Shown here: positions 35,462 through 49,209 of the stretch, piece by piece
How the letters are laid out: the number at the start of each line of letters is the position of its first letter
Numbering within the stretch: position 1 is the stretch's first letter
Assembly (NCBI GenBank): GCA_014529385.2
Contig: CM043953.1
Coordinates: forward strand, 88,466,342 to 88,530,341
Source: Adiantum capillus-veneris
Lineage: Eukaryota > Streptophyta > Polypodiopsida > Polypodiales > Pteridaceae
DNA length: 64,000 nt
Reading direction: 5' to 3'
Position numbers and translations under genes: made by a program
The notes under the pieces: generated by a model
The model's database searches: none
What the model saw: the letters and a program-made list of their open reading frames with translations, nothing else
Told to the model about the DNA's origin: nothing

Positions 35462-36085
35462 TTATTTTGGATAACTTGTGTTCTCTTCCGACAAAGAGAC
35501 GAGTCTCTTTGATGTGAGGTTTGGGGATAGCTGGAAGTCCTCTTGGCTCCTTTGGCTCATGAGCTGCTCCTGGCTTCCTCTTTCTTCCTTCATCATCTTT
35601 TGGACTTCATCTCCCTTGCATCGAACAACATCTCCTTCTCGAATCAACTTCTTCTCAATAATCTGAGTACCTACAACTTTGAGAACATCAAAATCAGGTT
35701 GAAAAACTTTAGGTGCTGAAAATTCAAATTCAAGCTTTGAAACTTCAGTTTTTGAAACTGCGGGTGCTTGAAAAACTGTTGGTAACTGAAAACTGACAAC
35801 TTGAGGTTGTTTTATGTTGGAAACAATAACAGGTTGTTGAAAACACCATTGAGAATCATCATCACTAAGGTAATGATCAAAATCATCTTCATACTTCTTT
35901 GAAATACGTTCACATGCTTCTTGCAACCTTGATATTCGTCGAGCCGTAGAGCATGACTTCCTCTTCCTACCAACTCGACTATTATGCCAGTTGTGTGCAT
36001 CATCAAGAAAATAAAAAAAATAATCTAGATCCTCTTGAGCATCACACATGTCCTGATGACATGATGCATCCTGAAAACTCTGCAT
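35462..36085 (-). CDS. Unfamiliar ORF, about 207 codons
   Basis: The ATG is at 36085. It begins MQSFQDASCHQDMCDAQEDL and contains a basic stretch RVGRKRKSCSTARRISRLQE that could be a nuclear-localisation or nucleic-acid-binding segment. VSFQLPTVFQAPAVSKTEV-type Pro/Val repeats follow. It sits just downstream of the cysteine-rich mini-ORF. Function is unknown. Confidence 0.5.
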   Translation of the reverse strand: MQSFQDASCHQDMCDAQEDLDYFFYFLDDAHNWHNSRVGRKRKSCSTARRISRLQEACERISKKYEDDFDHYLSDDDSQWCFQQPVIVSNIKQPQVVSFQLPTVFQAPAVSKTEVSKLEFEFSAPKVFQPDFDVLKVVGTQIIEKKLIREGDVVRCKGDEVQKMMKEERGSQEQLMSQRSQEDFQLSPNLTSKRLVSLSEENTSYPK

Positions 36086-36112
36086 AATTTCATACAACTC
36101 CCTTCACAACTT

Positions 36113-36238
36113 TCACATGCAATACTTGACACAAACATCTTCTTTGTGACAAGGCTTATACATATAAGGACATTGCTTTGCACACTGCCCATCTTTTTGA
36201 CAAATAGCACACTTTTCCTTCTTCTTCTTTGCCGCCAT
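36113..36238 (-). CDS. Cysteine-rich mini-ORF, zinc-knuckle-like, 41 codons
   Basis: MAAKKKKEKCAICQKDGQCA leads into KQCPYMYKPCHKEDVC and VKYCM. The spacing C-x2-C-x4-Q-x4-C copies the CCHC zinc knuckle of gag-type proteins with His changed to Gln, and a second Cys/His cluster follows. Single-strand nucleic-acid binding is plausible. It is short and isolated, so it may be an exon of a spliced gene joined to the neighbouring ORFs. Confidence 0.45.
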   Translation of the reverse strand: MAAKKKKEKCAICQKDGQCAKQCPYMYKPCHKEDVCVKYCM

Positions 36239-36248
36239 AAAGCAAAGA

Positions 36249-36752
36249 TTAAAGCAATATAGAAAAATAATAATTGCATATTGAAATAACCTTCAAAAAA
36301 CTGCATAAAACTATGTACTGCATAAACTGCATACTTTTAGAAACTGAAAACTGTCTACAGTAGCAAACTGTAATCACCTGGATTGAACTAAAACTGATTC
36401 TGCAACAAACGGCACAGAATTTGCACAGAAACTGCACAGAGACTTCAAAACTGTTTGGGCTAACAATACATTGACCAATGGTCCCAAAAGTGGGTTTTAC
36501 TGTGGGATGAGTTGTTTGTTGGCCTTCTTGGTTTGTTGGTGGGGTTTCCTGCAGCCTATTTTTAGGTTCATGCAGTTCAATCCCCTCCCCAACAATTTCT
36601 ACCCCTACAGCAAGTTCCCCTACTGATTCTTCTTGGTCATCATTACCTGACTCTTTTCCTTGTCTTCCTCTTGCAGATAACTCCCTTCTTAATCTAAGCC
36701 TTGCGCCATATGAGTGTTGTGGTACATTGGACCCTTGCCCTGATCCACTCAT
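36249..36752 (-). CDS. First ORF of the nested element, preceded by a TATA box
   Basis: It starts at ATG 36752, about 50 nt after TATAAAAGG on the minus strand (about 36812-36804). Residues 1-100 are polar (MSGSGQGSNVPQHSYGARLR, RRELSARGRQGKESGNDDQE). The C-terminal 65 residues are Cys/Phe/Ile rich and may be intron or UTR read through. No family is recognised. Confidence 0.45.
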   Translation of the reverse strand: MSGSGQGSNVPQHSYGARLRLRRELSARGRQGKESGNDDQEESVGELAVGVEIVGEGIELHEPKNRLQETPPTNQEGQQTTHPTVKPTFGTIGQCIVSPNSFEVSVQFLCKFCAVCCRISFSSIQVITVCYCRQFSVSKSMQFMQYIVLCSFLKVISICNYYFSILL

Positions 36753-36803
36753 GCATTTCTTCTGCTTCTCTGTGTAAAATATTGTGCTAACCCTCTCCTT
36801 TTA

Positions 36804-36812
36804 TACAAATTG
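36804..36812 (-). promoter_or_regulatory. TATA box for the minus-strand ORF chain
   Basis: TATAAAAGG on the minus strand, in GTATAAAAGGAGAGGGTTAG, lies about 50 nt upstream of the ATG at 36752. It is outside the LTR, in the internal region, unlike normal LTR-element promoters. Confidence 0.5.
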
Positions 36813-37068
36813 TAACATGAAGGTAAATTGCATGCCCCAAAGGGTAAACATGTTGTAACTACCTTGTCAGTGATTAGAATTCTGACTTCCCTTGGCAATT
36901 GTGGAAAGAACTCCTTCAAGATTTGCGTTGCATACTCATCAGACGCTTCCTGTGGGGTTGCCTAATTCAAAAATTCCCGTCGATGTCAAACAGCAGTTCA
37001 GTTCCCTGCTTCATTCCTTAGGCCAATATGGTTCAGGCAAAATTTGAACCAAAAGCAGGATCGCTAAA

Positions 37069-37461
37069 TGTTAGGGGCACACAGCCCTAACATGTATTCA
37101 ATGCAGAAAACATGCAGTTTACAGGAATCAGGAATAGTAAACTGAGTATTCATATACAATACTGCAAAGTAAATAAGCAAAGAACACCATAAGGAAGAGG
37201 AAAAGAGACTTCCATCAAATTATCTTCATCATCATCACCCAATTACAGAGCATAAACAGCAATACGAGATCAGGAGAAAGAGAACTGCCTCGATAGTTAT
37301 CCCAAAACTTCCTCACGCCGTCAGATACTATAAGGCACATTCAAAACTACCCAAAAGTATAAGTACTAATGTCCACATATCCCTAAGGTTCAAAAGTTAA
37401 AGGTCTTAGTTACAGTTTAAAATATAATATCCTGAATGCCTTGTAAGATCAGGCACTAACA
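37069..37461. repeat. Right LTR of nested element
   Basis: It has the same 393-bp length and ends as the left LTR, and is followed by CTGTC (target duplication, one mismatch to CTATC). Confidence 0.92.
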
Positions 37462-38105
37462 CTGTCTTGAGTGGATGAGTTTTTTTATCAACGCCATGAG
37501 GCAAGATACTATACAAAGATAGATCTTCGTTCAGGATACCACCAATTGCGTATCCTTTTGAAAGATATCTCTAAGATTGCCTTTAGAACACGGTTTGGGC
37601 ATTATAAGTTTCTAGTTATACCTTTTGGTTTAATCAATGCTCCAACTACATCTATGACACTCAAGGATAGTGTCTTACGTCCCTATCGTGGAAAAGTTGT
37701 TGTGATTTTCCTTGATGGCATTCTCATTTACAATAGTAAGACTTAAGATGAACACATGGAACACTACAATTAGTGTTCGACTAGCTACAAACTCACTCCG
37801 TGTATGCTAAACCAAGCAAGAGCAATTTCTTTAAAATAGAGATACATTACCTCGGTCATGTGATCTCTTATTCTGGCATCAAGATGGACACCGACAAGAC
37901 CGCTGTCATTCTTCAATGGCCACATCCCAACATGGTTGAGGAGCTTCAAATCTTCTTAGGCTTGGATGGTTTTTATTGACAATATATCCGTGGTTATGTC
38001 AAAATCGTTGTTCCTTGATAGATCAACTTAAAGCACAAGGTAAGACCTTTTCTTGGGAAGAGTCCCAACAACGCAGTTTTGAATAGCTCAAGGTAGAAAC
38101 CCAAG
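37462..38105 (+). pseudogene. Ty3/gypsy reverse transcriptase, second part, into RNase H connection
   Basis: It continues the RT cut at 32766: YYTKIDLRSGYHQLRI, IAFRTRFGHYKFLVIPFGL, then FLDGILIYN. The usual catalytic FLDD is FLDG here, so the second active-site Asp is lost. Further on, FKIEIHYLGHVIS, GIKMDTDKTAVILQWPHPN, QIFLGLDGFY and GKTFSWEESQQRSFE give the thumb/connection. Stops and frame changes are frequent. Homology ends near 38105. Confidence 0.88.
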
Positions 38106-38281
38106 GAGCTATTCACACAACAATCAAGCAAGGACATTATTGTAAATGAATGCATCCAAGAGTAACATTTGATGTGTATGTAGTCACTTTTTAATATATT
38201 AATCTATCTTGATTCTAAAGAGAGTAGACACCACCAAGGGAGTCCCTTGGTAAGACCCTCTCTCACACAAGCACTTGTGTC
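38106..38281 (+). other. Spacer, possible copia leader
   Basis: AT-rich DNA lies between the gypsy remnant and the copia gag start, with ACCAAGGGAGTCCCTTGGT (38233-38251) as a short near-perfect hairpin. No LTR edge is seen. Confidence 0.4.
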
Positions 38282-38563
38282 ATGGGGAAAGACGACCTAA
38301 ATAAGTTCAATTGCACATGGTTTTACACTTGGCAGGTGAAACTCAAGGGGTATCTCATGAAGAAAGGGCTATGGAGTGTGATGAGGCCATTGAGTGATGG
38401 GGAAATTGTTCAAAATAGAGCTAGCATGTCACAATTCCAAATCCATGATGAACAAGTAGTTGGCATCATCCTCACAACACTTCACAATAATTAGGTGCAC
38501 TACTTAGTTGAAGCCACCATTGCTCTTAGTGCATGGAAAACCCTAGAAACAATATATGGTTGA
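38282..38563 (+). pseudogene. Ty1/copia gag, N-terminal fragment
   Basis: MGKDDLNKFNCTWFYTWQVK then LKGYLMKKGLWSVM matches the start of plant copia gag (F-G-x-N-F-x-W, UBN2-type). After a stop at 38492 the text VHYLVEATIALSAWKTLETI keeps the expected spacing, ending at IYG. The rest of the element is absent, and it is unrelated in strand to the copia element at 49210-52515. Confidence 0.78.
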
Positions 38564-38870
38564 TTCCCTTTTGAAGATCTAGGATTTATATTGATCCCTC
38601 CAGGTCTAGTTTGTGTGTCCATCATCGTCATTAATACTAGCATATCCATTGTATCTATCCGTATAATCATCATGCTCTCTATGAGTCCTTTGGTTACCGC
38701 ATCTATGTGGCTATGATCAAGGTTAAAAGCACAACGGCACTGTCTTTAGGATCTTGAATGCATGTTATAATGTGCGATCTTGTTTTTTAATCTACGGCTG
38801 TTATCATGAGATGTGGAGAATGTGGTGGCCTCTTTTTCTTTAAATAATTTATTTAGGCCAAACAAATAGA
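38564..38870. other. No gene seen
   Basis: AT-rich sequence between the copia gag scrap and the gypsy integrase scrap. No motif is supported. Confidence 0.5.
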
Positions 38871-39310
38871 CACAACAATAATAAATACATTCTCCTCAAG
38901 ATGAAGCGAATCCTTCAACTCGTTAACATGAAATACAAGATGCACTTGAGAGGTCTCAACAGCTCACATTTGTTAGGTACATCCCCCAATCTTCTTAAGG
39001 ATATAATAGGCCCACATTACATTGAGGAAAGGTTATTGCACTTTCTTATTTTTCATGGTTTCTAACTATGCAGGGACCTTCAAAAATCGCAAACTCACCT
39101 TCTTCAAAGGTTACTTTTCTTAGCTTTGCACTACAGATGCTTTCTCTTACTACTTGTTGCATGTCATTCATGTCTTCAAGAAATTTCTTCCAACAAAGTG
39201 TCATGCATCTCTTGTCCTTCTCTAGCCATACAACCATAAGAGATTTAAGCTAAATCCCATACATAAACATGAAAGATGTCAAGCTTCTAGCCAAATGTCT
39301 AGAGCTATTG
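38871..39310 (-). pseudogene. Ty3/gypsy integrase C-terminal fragment
   Basis: The minus strand reads SFMFMYG, then EKDKRCMTLCWKKFLEDMND, VRESICSAKLRKVTFEEGEF and, after a gap and a frame change, CGPIISLRRLGDVPNKCELL. The order (integrase tail, linker, GPFKVL..DN.Y-type SH3-like module) matches gypsy integrase C-termini. It is heavily eroded. It lies on the strand opposite to the gypsy remnant at 31.2-38.1 kb, so it comes from another element. Confidence 0.6.
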
Positions 39311-42204
<2,894 letters not shown>

Positions 42205-42389
42205 GCATAATGATCTATGGCCTCTCAACCTGTGTCCACCAAGCTTCTGTAAGACTCGGTGCCCAAACTAGTGCTGCATACATGAGAGTTGGGGTGACTA
42301 GGGTGTCGAAGAGTCATTTTTACTTCGTTAGCATAGCAGTCCCATTCAAAAATCTGGCTTCTCGTCCTCCCATGTGGCATCTTTTTTTA

Positions 42390-42662
42390 TCGACGCCTCG
42401 CTTTCACGCAGTAATTTTAGAGCAGCGGCACATAGCGAAGCGAAGGGCTCTCTCCAGATGCAATCACCTACGTATGCATCTTTTTTTATGGACGCCTTGC
42501 TTTTCACGCAGTGACTTCAGAGCAGTGTGGACTCTTGCACTGATTGCAGCAGGGCAGAAAACTCTACTCCAACTGCAATCACCTATGCAGCATGGTGAAG
42601 GCATGTGGCTCTACACATGCATCTTGAAGGCATGTGTAGACAAAACAGTGACGGCCATTAAT
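42390..42662 (+). pseudogene. PPR fragment upstream of the chaperonin remnant
   Basis: SEGLSPDAITYVCI can be read at about 42433-42478 (in AGCGAAGGGCTCTC...), and similar LKACGST and ILKACV text is near 42600-42640. These are the turn and second helix of plant PPR motifs. A phrase of about 100 bp (CATCTTTTTTTATSGACGCC) is repeated at 42379 and 42477. Confidence 0.55.
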
Positions 42663-42663
42663 T

Positions 42664-43852
42664 GTTCAAGAGCTGGAAAAGATATCTCGACCTGTCAAGG
42701 GCCGTGATGATATCAAAGCTGTGGCGACTATTTCTTCCGGTAATGATGATGCCATAGGTACCATGATTGCTGATGCCATCGGCAAGGTTGGTCCAGATGG
42801 TGTGTTGTCAATTGAATCATCATCGTCCTTTGAGACGACAATCACAGGAATGGAGATCGACAGGGGGTATATCTCCCCTCAATTCGTGACTAACCAGGAA
42901 AAGCTCATTGTGGAATTTGATAATGCAAGAATCCTTGTCACTGATCAGAAATTAGCCACTATCAAAGACATTCTATCAGTTCTAGAGAAAGTTACACAGT
43001 TGAATGCTCCTTTGGTGATTGTTGTTGAGGATGTATCAAGAGAAGATTTAGCAACTCTGGTGGTGAATAAGATGAGAGGAATCATGAAAGTGGCTGCTCT
43101 AAAAGCACCAGGATTTGGTGAGAGACGGAAAGCCTTACTGCAGGACATTGCCATCGTCACTGGTGCTGAGTTCATAGCCAGTGATCTTGGCTTGAAGCCT
43201 GAAAGTGTTATTGTTGAGCAGCTAGGGATTGACCAGAAGGTGACAATGACCAACAAGTCAACGACCATTATCGCCGATGTAGCCACCAAGGATGAAATCC
43301 AACCTCGCATTGCTCAAATCAAGAAAGAACTTGTAGAAACCAACTCTGTATATGACCAAGAAAAGTTGTCGCAGAGAGTGGCAAAGCGCTCTGGTGGGGT
43401 TGCTGTCATTAAGGTGGGAGCAGCCACAGAGGCTGAGCTGGAAGATAAGAAACTCGGAATTGAAGATGCAAAGAATGCTACTTTTGCTGCAATTGAAGAG
43501 GTCATATATTGTTCCGGGTGGAGGGGTAGCCTTTGTTCATTTCTGTCTTGGTCCCTGGTATCAAGGACACATTTGTAGATCCTGAAGAGAAGCTCGGTGA
43601 TGATATTGTACAAAAGGCTCTATCAACTCCCGCTGCTTTGATTGCAGATAACGCAGGGACTGAAGGTGCTTTTGTTATTGAGAAGCTTCTTGAGAGTGAT
43701 TGGGAAATCGGTTACAATGCTATGACTGACAAGTATGAGAACTTATTGGAGGCTGGTGTCATTGATCCTGCAAAGGTGACCAGATGTGCATTGCAGAATG
43801 CCACCTCCATCGCGGGCATGGTTCTGACAACCCAAAAGTCCATTGTTGAGGA
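42664..43852 (+). pseudogene. Chloroplast chaperonin-60 beta-type fragment, intronless
   Basis: The encoded protein would be a subunit of the plastid Cpn60 folding chamber (RuBisCO-binding protein). The reading starts [20 protein letters not shown] and runs open for about 300 codons through [80 protein letters not shown]. Frame breaks at about 43502 and 43545 separate the equatorial return ([54 protein letters not shown]). The N-terminal third and the introns of the nuclear gene are missing, which suggests a truncated retrocopy. PPR debris adjoins both ends. Confidence 0.9.
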
Positions 43853-43904
43853 TGGCCCGAGCTGCCATGGCTGCCAAAGAATGTCGGATTTGAGGAGAGA
43901 ACAA

Positions 43905-46900
43905 TAATGGGGGCATGTGGTTCTACGCAAGGTGTTGATATGGGCACAGAAATTCACAATTATATTGTTATTCAGAGGCTGTTGAAAAAAGAAGCCGTGC
44001 TTGGCCTTGTCTTTGTCGATATGTGTGCCACTCAGCAGATGCAAAGCGAGGGTCTCTCTCCAGATGCAATCACCTAGCGAGGATTCTGAAGGCATGTTGC
44101 TCTACGCATACATCTTGAAGGCGCTGGTAGGGCACAGAAATTCACAATTATATTGCTAATCAGAGGCTGTTGAAAATCAAAGTTGTGCTTGGCACTGTCT
44201 TGGTCGATATGTATGTCAAATGTGGTGCACTTGAGAAAGCACAAAAAGTGCTTGAGAAGCTTCCTATCCAGAGTGTTGCCTCTTTGAATGCATTGTCTGT
44301 AGGATGTGCTCAACGAGAGTAGGGCTAGAAACCTCTAGGCTATTTTCAGCAGATGCGAAGCGAGGGCCTCTCTCTGGGTGCAATCACCTACACATGCCTC
44401 TTGAAGGTATGTGGCTCTACTCAAGATGCTGATATTGGCAGAAAACTTCACAATTAGTCGAAGACTCTTGAAAAAAAATGTTGTGCTTATTAGTGCCTTG
44501 GTCAATATGTATGTCAAATGTGATGCGCTTGAGAAAGCACTAACTGCTTGAGGAGCTCTCTGTCCAGAATGCCACCACTTCCAATGAATGCAATGATTCC
44601 AGAATGTGCACAATGAGAGCATGGAGAGCGTCCATGTGACTGTCCTCTTTTTTAACGTTTATCAGCTATGTGGGCACTCTCTTGGTCGATATGTATGCCA
44701 AATGTGGTGCGCTTGAGAGAGCACAAAAATTTCTTCAGGAGCTTCCTATCTAGAATGTCAGCATTGATTGCGGGATGTGCGCAATAAGAGCAGGGCTAGG
44801 AAGCTCTTGGCTGTCTTCACTGGATGCAAAGCGAGGGCCTCTCTCAAGATGCAATCACATAAGCGTGCATCTTTAATGCACGTGGTTATACGCAAGATGC
44901 TGATATGGGCTTAAAAATTAACTCTAAAATTGTTAGTCAAGGGCTGTTGCAAAAAAATTTTGTGCTTGGCAATGCCTTGGTCGATATGTATGCCAAATGT
45001 GATGCGGGATGTTGTCTTTTGGAACGCACTGGTTGCAGGATATGCCGGACAAGGGCCCATGCCAGAAGTTTTGGGTTGTTTTCAACAGGTGCTTGAGGAG
45101 CTCACTATTCGAAACGACGTTAACTGATTGTGGGATATGCACAATAGGAGTAGGGGCAGAAAACTCTATGCTATTTTCGCGGATGCAAAGCGAGAGCCTC
45201 TGTCCAGATGCAATCGCATCTTGAAGGCATGTGGCTCTACGCAAGATGTTGATATGGGCTTAAAAATTCACTTTGATATTGTTAGTCAGGGGCTATTGCA
45301 AAAAAATTCGTGTTTGGCAATGCTTAGGTTGATATGTATGCCAGATGTGGTGCGGGATGTCGTTTTTTGGAATGCACGAATTGCAGGATATGCCCAGCAA
45401 GGAAGCTCTGGGATGTTTTCGACACGTGCTCGAGGAGCTTACTACTCGGAATGGCGTGAAAACTGATTGCGGGACACACACAACAAGAGCAGGGAAAGAA
45501 AGCTCTAGGCTATTTTCAGCGGATGCAAATCGAAAACCTATGTCCAGATGCAATCACCTATGCGTACATCTTGAAGGCATGTGGCTGCACGTAAGACGTT
45601 GATATGGGCACAAAACTTCACAGCAGTAAGTCAGAGATTGTTGAAAAAAGTGGTTGTGCTTGGCACTATCTTGCTCGATATGCAAGCCAAATATGGTGCG
45701 CTTGGAAAAACACAAAAATTCACATCAGTTTGAGTGGTATCGTGTGGCAAGGAAGCACTACCTTGCTCGATATGCATGGCAAATATGGTGTGCTTGAGAA
45801 AGAATAAAAAGTTCTTGAGGAGCTTGCTGTTCGGAATGTCGCCTCTTATAAGATACTGATTGTGGGAATATATTGTTAGTCAGAGGCTGTTGAAAAAAGA
45901 TGTCGTGATTGGCACTGTCTTGGTTGATATGTATGCCAAATGTGGTGTGCTTGAGAAAGCACAAAAAGTGCAGGAGGAGCTTCTTGTCCGGAATGTCACC
46001 TCTTCCAAGGACTGCACGAATTGCGGGATTGCGCAACAAGAGCAGGGCCAGAACTCTCGAAGTCCAATTACCCACACAAGCATCTTGAAGGCATGTCGCT
46101 CTACACAAGATGCTGATATGGGCACAAAAATTACATTGTCAAAAAATATGCCGTGCTTGACACTGTCTTGGTCGATATGCATGCCAAATATGGTGTGCTT
46201 GGAAAAACACAAAAATTCACATCAGTTTTAGTGGTATCGTGTAGCAAGGAAGCACTACCTTGCTCGATATGCATGGCAAATATGGTGCGCTTCAGAAAGC
46301 ATAAAAAGTTCTTGAGAAGCTTACTGTCCAGAATGTTGCCTCTTGTAAGGCACTGATTGTGGGAATATATTGTTAGTCAGAGGCTGTTGAAAAAGGATGT
46401 CGTGATTGGCACTGTCTTGGTTGATATGTATGCCAAATGTGGTGTGCTTGAGAAAGCACAAAAAGTGCAGGAGGAGCTTCCTGTCCGGAATGTCACCTCT
46501 TCCAAGGACTGCACTAATTGCGGGATTGCGCAACAAGAGCAGGGCCAGAACTCTCAAAGTCCAATTACCTACGCAAGCATCTTGAAGGCATGTCGCTCTC
46601 CGCAAGATGCTGATATGGGCACAAAAATTACATTGTCAAAAAATATGCCGTGCTTGACACTATCTTGGTCGATATGTATGCCTAATGTTGTGCGCTTGAG
46701 AAAGCAAAAAAATTGCTTCAGGAGATGCGTGTTTGGAATATCAACACTGATTGTGGGAAGTGTGCAATGAAACCTGGGCTCAAAAGCTCTAGGCTGTTTT
46801 CAGCAGATGCGAAGCGAGTGCCTCACACACAACAGGAGCAGGGTTAGAAAGCTGTTTTCAGCGGACTCAAAGCGACGGCCTCTCTTCAGCTGCAATTACA

Positions 46901-47110
46901 TAAGCATGCATCTTGAAGGCATGTGTCTATACGCAAGATGCCAATATGGGCTTGAAAATTCACTCTGATATTGTTAGTCAAGGGCTGTTGCAAAAAATTG
47001 TCTTGCTTGGCAATGCCTTGGTCGATACGTATGCTAAATGTGGTGCACTTCAAAAAGCACAAAATGTGCCTGAGGAGCTTCCAGTATCGAATGCCTCTTT
47101 TGGAGTCCAT
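43905..47110 (+). pseudogene. Long chain of decayed PPR motifs
   Basis: PLS-type motifs repeat roughly every 100 codons: ILKAC(G/R)STQDADMG, IVSQGLLQKN, ALVDMYAKCG.LEKAQKV, EELPVRNV, IAGYAQ, MQSEGLSPDAI. Clear examples start near 44200, 44690, 44975, 45240, 45860, 46357 and 46970. Frames change and stops occur in every motif. PPR proteins bind organelle transcripts; this copy cannot. Two blocks (45698-46194 and 46195-46691) are near-identical 497-bp tandem copies. Confidence 0.85.
45698..46691 (+). repeat. 497-bp tandem duplication inside the PPR pseudogene
   Basis: CTTGGAAAAACAC recurs at 45701 and 46198, and AAAATATGCCGTGCTTGACAC closes both copies. Differences are few, so the duplication came after the PPR copy died. 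Confidence 0.85.
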
Positions 47111-48130
47111 TGACTGTGGGATACACGCGACAGGAGCAAGATAGAAAGCTCTCGATTGTTTTCAGCGGATGCAAAAAGCTCTGGGGTGTTTTAACCAAAT
47201 ACGAAGGGAAAGCCCACCCCGCCTCCAGTATGCACCTACTGTGCTCAAAACCAGTATGCACCTACACACTCAAAATGGTTCTCTACCACTGTGAAAAAGA
47301 GCCCTCTTGGTGCTTCCATACCAAATCTTGGTAACGCAACTTCAGACTTTGCAATGTCCACTCCGCCTCAACTATCATGTTTGTTTCGAGCAGTGCTGTT
47401 ATACGGAAGCTTAAATGCAACCTGCGTGCCTCGACGATAATCAATCTATCGTACGGTGAGTAACCATTACTATTTCTTGATTTTTGACACTGAGAACGCA
47501 GTTAATGAACTTACTGAAAATGGTGTGCTGCCGTGGGAATGGCACGTTCCCTCGTATTATAAAAATTGGGAAGGATTGTGCAAACTCTCCCATGCAAGGA
47601 GGCTTGCATGTTTTCTTTCTTTTCGAATCATAGAAATGGGACAACAAAAAATTAATAACATTAACATCCTGTATGATTACAAACATCGAGCTCGATAAAA
47701 CTCTAACCCTCCTTGTGGTTTTTTGCGAGGTAAACCTCTGAAAGACAAGGTGGATTTGCTCTAGATTATCTTTGAGCAGATACAATGTGAGCGTGTTTCG
47801 CCAAATGCAGTGACATACATTTACACATTGAAGGTTGTGCCACAATCAAAGCTACGAAGCTGATTCATGATGAGATTCTAAGGTGTCGGCTTTTGCAAAG
47901 CCATGTCGCGCTGGGTGGTGCGCTCATGGACATGTAAATTTGAAATGTTGTCTCTTGGACAATGTCACTCATGGATGGGAAGGGAAGAGCTGTCTTCAAA
48001 TTCAAATCGCCTATACTTGCACCTTCTAACCTTGTTGCCTTACGCAAGAAATCAACATGGTTGAGAATATTCATGACAAGATCACCATATGAAGCAGCTT
48101 TGGGTGGAGTCTGCAAAAAATATTATCCAC
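47111..48130 (+). pseudogene. Further PPR debris with an unassigned middle
   Basis: 47111-47340 continues PPR text (GCKKLWGVLTKYEG). 47760-48120 has QIQCERVSPNAVTYIYTLKV, another PPR turn. Between them, 47341-47760 shows a frame FLIFDTENAVNELTENGVLP with no recognised family, perhaps an insert or captured fragment. Confidence 0.5.
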
Positions 48131-48179
48131 AAATTAATCAAGAACCATTGCATGCCAAACTTGCATGCGTGAAAGGTAT

Positions 48180-48216
<37 letters not shown>

Positions 48217-48368
48217 CATTTTCTTTTTCAAGGATATATACTCTTGTTGAATCTTCAAATGACACAATCACACTTACACAAGAAGATTCAAGATCATTGC
48301 GTTGTAAACACAAGACCATGTCTAACTTCGAATCATAGGATTTATAGAAAGCAAAGCATAATCTCTCT

Positions 48369-48421
<53 letters not shown>

Positions 48422-48559
48422 TCCTCCCCATTGTCTCTCTCTCCCCTCATAGCTTTTCCCTTCTAGGTTCTAATTACTTCGTTAGTGCATAGCGAGATTC
48501 AAAAATTTTGTTTTCTCTTACCCTCGGACTCACTTCAATTCAATATAAATGCAGCTAAC
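48131..48559. other. Microsatellite-rich spacer
   Basis: (CT)n at 48184-48213 and (GT)n at 48373-48420 sit in otherwise unique sequence. No gene is supported. Confidence 0.6.
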
Positions 48560-49209
48560 GAAGCACTCTATTTTGGTGTGGGGATCCTAAAAATGTGTAT
48601 GGTAGCATTGGCAGTCTAGCATCACCAGTGCCGCATTTCCTCATGTGATCCTATCTCTAGCTGCACTTGCCACATTGGAGAATCGTCCTATAGTCGCAGT
48701 AAAAGTTATCTCCACGTATACATATGAGTCAATGGCATTGACTTGCTTGCCTGCTAGTGTAAAACATGCTCTACTTTTGATCTTCATGGATGTATGGAAA
48801 ATAAGAACCTTGGTCTTACGAAGGTTCATGGTGAGACCTCTCTGTGTGTAGAAGTCCTCCAAGATTTGGAGATGTTGTAACACGTCTTGTGACTCAGATG
48901 CTAGTACAATATCGTCAGCATATATCATATAACATAATAGGTGTACTTGCTAAATCCATGCCCTTGAAGGATCTTCTCTGAAAACATCAATATATGGCCC
49001 AAAAAAAGTAGGTGAAAGAGAACAACCTTGCTCCACCCCAATGGTGCTAGCAAGAGATAGTGAGGTGCCTCCTAGACAAGCTTGGTCAGTGTGTGACCAA
49101 ACATGATAGTCCTATAATCACCCATGTCAAGCAGATCCCTGAACTTGTGGATAGGTACAATGGTGTGCATAGTCCACTCTTAAGGAAATCCCTCCACCAA
49201 TGCTCTATT
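48560..49209 (-). pseudogene. LINE reverse transcriptase fragment
   Basis: Reading leftward from 49209: NRALVEGFP, EWTMHTIVPIHKF, GDYRTIMFGHTLTKLV, then in another frame IGVEQGCSLSPTFFGPYIDV, then MIYADDIVLASES (48928-48890) with the RT active site YADD intact, and RGLTMNLRKTKVLIF. The order and wording are those of non-LTR retrotransposon RT of plants. Frameshifts are present. The N-terminal side is cut at 49210 by the LTR of the copia element. Confidence 0.85.

Larger units (their letters stand above)
32767..37461 (-). mobile_element. Complete 4695-bp LTR element nested in gypsy RT
   Basis: Two 393-bp direct repeats (32767-33159 and 37069-37461), both TGTTAGGGG...CACTAACA and nearly identical, flank the element. 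The target duplication is CTATC (left) against CTGTC (right). Excision restores the gypsy RT order YTLS / DEFF. The interior holds only minus-strand ORFs, with no gag core, RT, RNase H or integrase recognised, so it is nonautonomous. Orientation is uncertain. ORFs and a TATA box (about 36804-36812, minus) point left. TGGCACACCTGGTGGG just inside the left LTR (33162-33177) resembles a primer-binding site for plus orientation, but is also read as the end of the last minus-strand ORF. Confidence 0.88.

Noticed and set aside
36113-36238. Endogenous pararetrovirus zinc finger
   Set aside because: The CCHC-like knuckle alone is not specific; no movement protein, protease or RT accompanies it and the unit has LTRs, which such viruses lack.
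42721-43578. Functional chaperonin gene
   Set aside because: Although 285 codons are open, the N-terminal third is missing, two frameshifts follow and PPR debris adjoins both ends, so it is a pseudogene.
45860-46770. Short intact PPR proteins
   Set aside because: Open frames here cover only one or two motifs, change frame mid-motif and are duplicated in tandem; no start or organelle-targeting peptide is present.
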